NCBI RefSeq assembly: GCF_018263855.1
Contig: NZ_CP073318.1
Coordinates: forward strand, 6,634,001-6,698,000
Direction: 5' to 3'
Length of the DNA: 64,000 nucleotides
From: Kutzneria sp. CA-103260
GTDB taxonomy: Bacteria; Actinomycetota; Actinomycetes; Mycobacteriales; Pseudonocardiaceae
Notes under the pieces: generated by a model
What the model saw: the letters and a program-made list of their open reading frames with translations, nothing else
The model's database searches: none
What the model was told of the DNA's origin: nothing
Shown here: piece by piece, positions 61,265 through 64,000 of the stretch
Layout of the letters: every line of letters begins with the position of its first letter
Position numbering within the stretch: the stretch's first letter is position 1
Made by a program: the position numbers and the translations under genes

Positions 61265-61481
61265 GGGGCTTTACGGTAGCCGAGCCCTCCGCCCGGCGCG
61301 TCACCGGCCGCCCGAGTGTGGGAGGTTGCCCACGCCCGACCAGGCACGGTCCGCGATCAAGTGACCACTCCGTTGCCGATGACAGGGCGTGAAAGTGATC
61401 ATCGGGGTGCACTCTTGCGGTGTAACGCGCTACGCCGAACGGTCCCCGGGTCGGCAACGCGAATGCCGCCGATTTGGCGGC

Positions 61482-61511
61482 TTGTCCTGACCGGCGAATC
61501 AAGATTAGCTT
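61482..61511 (+). promoter_or_regulatory. putative promoter of the GIRVN-repeat gene
   Basis: TTGTCC (61482-61487) and TAGCTT (61506-61511) with an 18-base spacer fit a sigma-A-type promoter. The start would lie near 61518, giving a leader of about 65 bases with AGGAGGG just before the ATG. Confidence 0.45.
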
Positions 61512-61582
61512 TCACCTAGACGGGTCTTGCGGAGCAAGGGCCTTGCCTGAAAGCCACCCCGAACGTCCCAGGAGGGCACGCC

Positions 61583-61894
61583 ATGTACACGCTGAGCCTC
61601 CCCACCGCGGTTGCGACTGTCACCCGATCGAGTGAAGAGAAGCTGTCCGTGCTCACGCTGACGTCGGGCATCCGGGTGAACAAGTCGACCCTTGTCCAGC
61701 GTGGCATTCGGGTGAACGCCCAGGCCGGGATCCGCGTCAACCGCGACGGGATCCGGGTGAACCGCGACGGCATCCGCGTCAACCGCGCGGCCGCCGACCG
61801 CGCGGGGATCCGGGTCAACCGGGAGGGCATCCGCGTGAACCGGGACGGGATCCGGGTCAATCGCGACGGCATCCGCGTCAACCACGCGGCCTGA
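61583..61894 (+). CDS. GIRVN-repeat protein, orphan (possible RiPP precursor or beta-solenoid)
   Basis: A 103-residue protein. The first 28 residues (MYTLSLPTAVATVTRSSEEK, then LSVLTLTS) are leader-like, without a signal peptide. The rest holds nine copies of GIRVN, mostly as the heptad GIRVNRD, with 12- or 8-residue units at the first, second and fifth copies. The repeats contain no Cys, Ser or Thr. Synonymous codons vary between copies (GGC/GGG, CGG/CGC, GTG/GTC, AAC/AAT), so the peptide sequence is what is kept. AGGAGGG precedes the ATG by 6 bases and a strong terminator follows. No maturation enzyme is adjacent. Known function: none that I recognise. Confidence 0.85.
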   Translation: MYTLSLPTAVATVTRSSEEKLSVLTLTSGIRVNKSTLVQRGIRVNAQAGIRVNRDGIRVNRDGIRVNRAAADRAGIRVNREGIRVNRDGIRVNRDGIRVNHAA

Positions 61895-61911
61895 CCCTCA
61901 CAGACACACAA

Positions 61912-61950
61912 CGACGGCGGTCCGGGCGGGAAACGCCCGGACCGCCGTCG
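61912..61950 (+). terminator. terminator of the GIRVN-repeat gene
   Basis: A perfect 17-bp stem (CGACGGCGGTCCGGGCG with its complement) with a GGAAA loop, 17 bases after the stop. It also separates the gene from the convergent HNH gene. Confidence 0.92.
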
Positions 61951-61983
61951 TGTGTCGAACCCGCTACCTGGACGAACTGGCGC

Positions 61984-62667
61984 TCACGCCGCCGGCTCGC
62001 CCAGGTATGGCAGCCATTGGGGGTCAGCGTCGGCCACGCCCGCGAGCAGCCGCCAGTGCGGCCCACGGGGCGCGGTCGGCACGACCAACAGCCTCCAACC
62101 CAGTTCGGACAGCATCTTGTCGGCCTTGCGGTGGTTGCACTTGGCACAGCAGGCCACGCAGTTGGTCCAACTGTGGGCACCCCCGCGCGAGCGCGGCACG
62201 ACATGATCGATAGTCTCGGCCCGCCCGCCGCAGTACGCGCAGCGGTAGCGGTCCCGGTGCATCAGCCCGGCCCTGGTCAGCGGCACCCGGCCGCGATAGG
62301 GGACCCGGACGTAGCTGGACAGCCGGATCACCGAGGGCACGACGACGCTCGCAGTGGAGGAATGCAGGATCAGACCGGCCGAGTCGCCGTGCACGACCTC
62401 CGCCTTGCCGCAGACCACCAGCACCACCGCTCGCCGCAGCGGTAACGCCGTCAGCGGCTCGAACGTGGCGTTGAGCAGGAGCACCCGCCTTCGACCCCAA
62501 CTTGGTCCGCCCGGCGCACCACGCGCCCGGTCCTGGCCGACCCGGTCCGCGTCCACGCTGGATACGTGACCGCTGACCGTGGCCTGGGCAGGAATTTGAG
62601 ACAGGGGGACCCGCGGCGCCAGCCCCGATCTGGGGGCGCCGATCGGAGTTGGTTGTCGGTCGGGCAC
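61984..62667 (-). CDS. HNH endonuclease
   Basis: A 227-residue HNH-family nuclease, corresponding to mycobacterial Rv2469c by gene order. After a Pro/Arg-rich N-terminal part, VLLLNATFEPLTALPLRRAV is the first conserved block; the HNH core is CAYCGGRAETIDHVVPRSRG, then WTNCVACCAKCNHRKADKM, with two zinc-binding CxxC pairs and the catalytic His. The role is unknown in the family (DNA nicking is expected). The GTG at 62667 has GGAGGTGG about 8 bases upstream. Confidence 0.92.
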   Translation of the reverse strand: MPDRQPTPIGAPRSGLAPRVPLSQIPAQATVSGHVSSVDADRVGQDRARGAPGGPSWGRRRVLLLNATFEPLTALPLRRAVVLVVCGKAEVVHGDSAGLILHSSTASVVVPSVIRLSSYVRVPYRGRVPLTRAGLMHRDRYRCAYCGGRAETIDHVVPRSRGGAHSWTNCVACCAKCNHRKADKMLSELGWRLLVVPTAPRGPHWRLLAGVADADPQWLPYLGEPAA

Positions 62668-62731
62668 GCGACCACCTCCACCGGTGCTGCCCTAGTCGAC
62701 CACACTTGTGCCGTTCAACGCACGTGTGATG

Positions 62732-62745
62732 CATGACATGTCATG
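62732..62745. promoter_or_regulatory. palindrome in the divergent HNH/S9 promoter region
   Basis: CATGACATGTCATG is a perfect 14-bp palindrome in the 151-base gap between the HNH and S9 peptidase genes. A CACAC ... GTGTG pair lies just upstream. It could bind a regulator of either gene. Confidence 0.4.
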
Positions 62746-62818
62746 AACCCGACGTGAAATCCATGGTGAACCGTGGCCTAACGGCGATCGTTTTCACCTA
62801 GTCGCTACCCTTCGGCAG

Positions 62819-64000
62819 ATGACGGAGGCTCTCCCCCATTCGACGGCGTCCTATCCACCGGCCGAGCGGCTCGCGCTGGTCGAGGACCTGCACGGGCACG
62901 CTGTGTCCGATCCCTACCGCTGGTTGGAGGACCCGGCCGACGAGCGCACCGTCGCCTGGTCGGCCGCACAGGACACGCTCACGGAGTCGTGGCTGACGGC
63001 GCTGCCCGGCCGCGAGGCGCTGCGGGGTCGGTTGGAGCGGCTGATGGCCGCCGGCAGCATCGGGACACCCGTCTGGCGCAACGGCCGCGCCTTCTTCACC
63101 CGCCGCGACCCCGGCCAGGACCACGCCTCGCTCTGGCTGCGTGAACGCGACGGCAGCGAGCGCGTGCTGCTCGACGTCAGCGTCATCGACCCGTCCGGGC
63201 GCACCACTCTGGACGGTTGGTCGCCGAGCCGCGAGGGCGCCCGGCTGGCTTACCAGATCTCGGTGGGCGGCAACGAGGAGTCGCTGCTGCACGTCCTGGA
63301 CGTCGACAGCGGCGAGCTGCTCGACGGCCCGATCGACCGCTGCCGGTACAGCTCCATCGGCTGGCTGCCCGGCGGCGAGGAGTTCTTCTACGTCCGCCGG
63401 CTGCCCACCGACCAGGTGCCGGCCGGCGAGGAGCTGTTCCACCGGCGGGTCTGGCGGCACCGTGTCGGCACGGACGCCGTGACCGACGCCAACGTGCACG
63501 GCGACGGCATGGACCCCACGTACTACTTCACGCTGCACACCTCGGAGGACGGTCACTGGCTGATCGTCGACGGCCGCCGCGGCACCACACAGCGGGAGGC
63601 GGTGTGGATCGCCGACCTCACGGCGGACGAGTTCGTACTGAACGACGTGCTGCCCGACGACGCCGGTGCGCGGTGCAACGCGTGGGTCGCCGGTGACGGC
63701 CGCCTGTACCTGCTGACCACGCTGGACGCCCCACGCGGCCGGCTGTGCGTCACCGACCCACAACGCCCCAGCCGTGAGCACTGGGCCGAGCTGGTCGCCG
63801 AGGAAACCGACTCCGTGCTGGAGAACGCCGAGTGGCTCCACGGCGTCGACGAGGGCGCCCACCTCGTGCTGCAGCGCACCCGTCACGCCGTGTCGGAGCT
63901 GCACCTGCACGACCCGTCCACCGGCGCTCACACCGGCCAGGTGCCGCTGCCGAGCAAGGGCAGCCTGCACGGCATCACCATGACCGACGCCCGCACCGAC
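62819..64000 (+). CDS. S9 family peptidase (prolyl oligopeptidase type), N-terminal part
   Basis: The first 394 codons of a prolyl-oligopeptidase-like enzyme; the gene runs off the window. It starts MTEALPHSTASYPPAERLAL, then DPYRWLEDPADERTVAW, the classic prolyl oligopeptidase start, followed by beta-propeller blades (WLPGGEEFFYVRRLPTDQ, LTTLDAPRGRLCVTDP). The catalytic Ser/Asp/His domain lies beyond the window. The ATG has no clear Shine-Dalgarno; TACCCT at 62806-62811 may be a -10 of a leaderless message. Cytoplasmic peptide hydrolysis is expected. Confidence 0.93.
   Translation, partial: MTEALPHSTASYPPAERLALVEDLHGHAVSDPYRWLEDPADERTVAWSAAQDTLTESWLTALPGREALRGRLERLMAAGSIGTPVWRNGRAFFTRRDPGQDHASLWLRERDGSERVLLDVSVIDPSGRTTLDGWSPSREGARLAYQISVGGNEESLLHVLDVDSGELLDGPIDRCRYSSIGWLPGGEEFFYVRRLPTDQVPAGEELFHRRVWRHRVGTDAVTDANVHGDGMDPTYYFTLHTSEDGHWLIVDGRRGTTQREAVWIADLTADEFVLNDVLPDDAGARCNAWVAGDGRLYLLTTLDAPRGRLCVTDPQRPSREHWAELVAEETDSVLENAEWLHGVDEGAHLVLQRTRHAVSELHLHDPSTGAHTGQVPLPSKGSLHGITMTDARTD

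Noticed and set aside
61660..61894. CRISPR array in the repeated region
   Set aside because: Units are 21-36 bases without unique spacers and translate into a continuous peptide; no cas genes are present.
61505..61911. Repeat-bearing reading frames on the minus strand opposite the GIRVN gene
   Set aside because: They are mirror products of the same DNA repeat. Only the plus frame has a strong ribosome site, a following terminator and synonymous variation.

Overview
The window is high-GC DNA from an actinomycete. Codon third positions are strongly G/C, GTG and TTG starts are common, and several genes look leaderless, with a TANNNT -10 six or seven bases before the start codon. The backbone order ndk / DUF4233 / folC / valS ... 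clpX / clpP2 / tig ... nei / rpiB ... DsbA-type nitroreductase / pepN / DUF5130 / small cytochrome-oxidase-type subunit / HNH nuclease follows, from memory, the Mycobacterium tuberculosis Rv2445c-Rv2469c region. Protein style, repeats and accessory content suggest Pseudonocardiaceae (a relative of Kutzneria, Amycolatopsis or Saccharothrix). This placement is inferred from gene order and sequence character; no database comparison was made.

Layout. 1-5.5 kb: a Phd-type antitoxin with a deleted VapC partner, an ABC-2 exporter operon, a GNAT acetyltransferase, ndk, an anchored protein and an intact AbrB/VapC-type toxin-antitoxin pair. 5.5-12.4 kb: DUF4233, folC and two tandem but very different valyl-tRNA synthetases. 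12.5-18.6 kb: an anchored protein and a formate-related block (FdhF/YdeP-like molybdoenzyme, OFA-type MFS transporter with a 35-residue small partner, fdhD). 18.9-24.1 kb: dihydrolipoyl dehydrogenase and the clpX-clpP2-tig block, with no clpP1 at its usual place. 24.3-26.5 kb: a cluster of hairpin repeats, tRNA-Pro(UGG), tRNA-Gly(UCC), a PP2C-like phosphatase and trpS. 26.6-38.1 kb: a GT-B-like protein carrying a heptanucleotide repeat, an NLR-like NB-ARC/TPR protein with a broken P-loop, VKOR, a split FluG-like amidohydrolase/glutamine synthetase pair, an anchored protein, proS, a VOC protein, an APH-like kinase and a flavoprotein. 38.3-42.8 kb: a secreted S53 peptidase, a secreted protein resembling an S8 peptidase without its catalytic domain, and a MarR regulator. 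42.9-48.9 kb: an RND pump, a SnoaL-like protein, an Eis-type acetyltransferase, a 28-residue membrane peptide and a Gly/Asp/Trp-tailed membrane protein. 49.2-52.1 kb: nei, rpiB, ComB-like and metallo-beta-lactamase-fold proteins. 52.3-56.1 kb: a redox module (two ferredoxin reductases, a haem-type membrane protein and a [3Fe-4S] ferredoxin). 56.2-64 kb: a TetR regulator, a DsbA-type nitroreductase, pepN, DUF5130, a CtaJ-like subunit, an unusual GIRVN-repeat protein, an HNH nuclease and the start of an S9 peptidase.

Most striking to me are the orphan GIRVN-repeat protein at 61.6 kb, which has its own promoter, ribosome site and 17-bp terminator stem; the NLR-like protein at 28-30 kb, with a lysine-less P-loop and an N-terminal motif resembling amyloid signalling motifs; the membrane redox module at 52-56 kb; and an identical palindromic operator-like site found upstream of two unrelated genes 23 kb apart. 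No CRISPR array, prophage or insertion sequence was seen.
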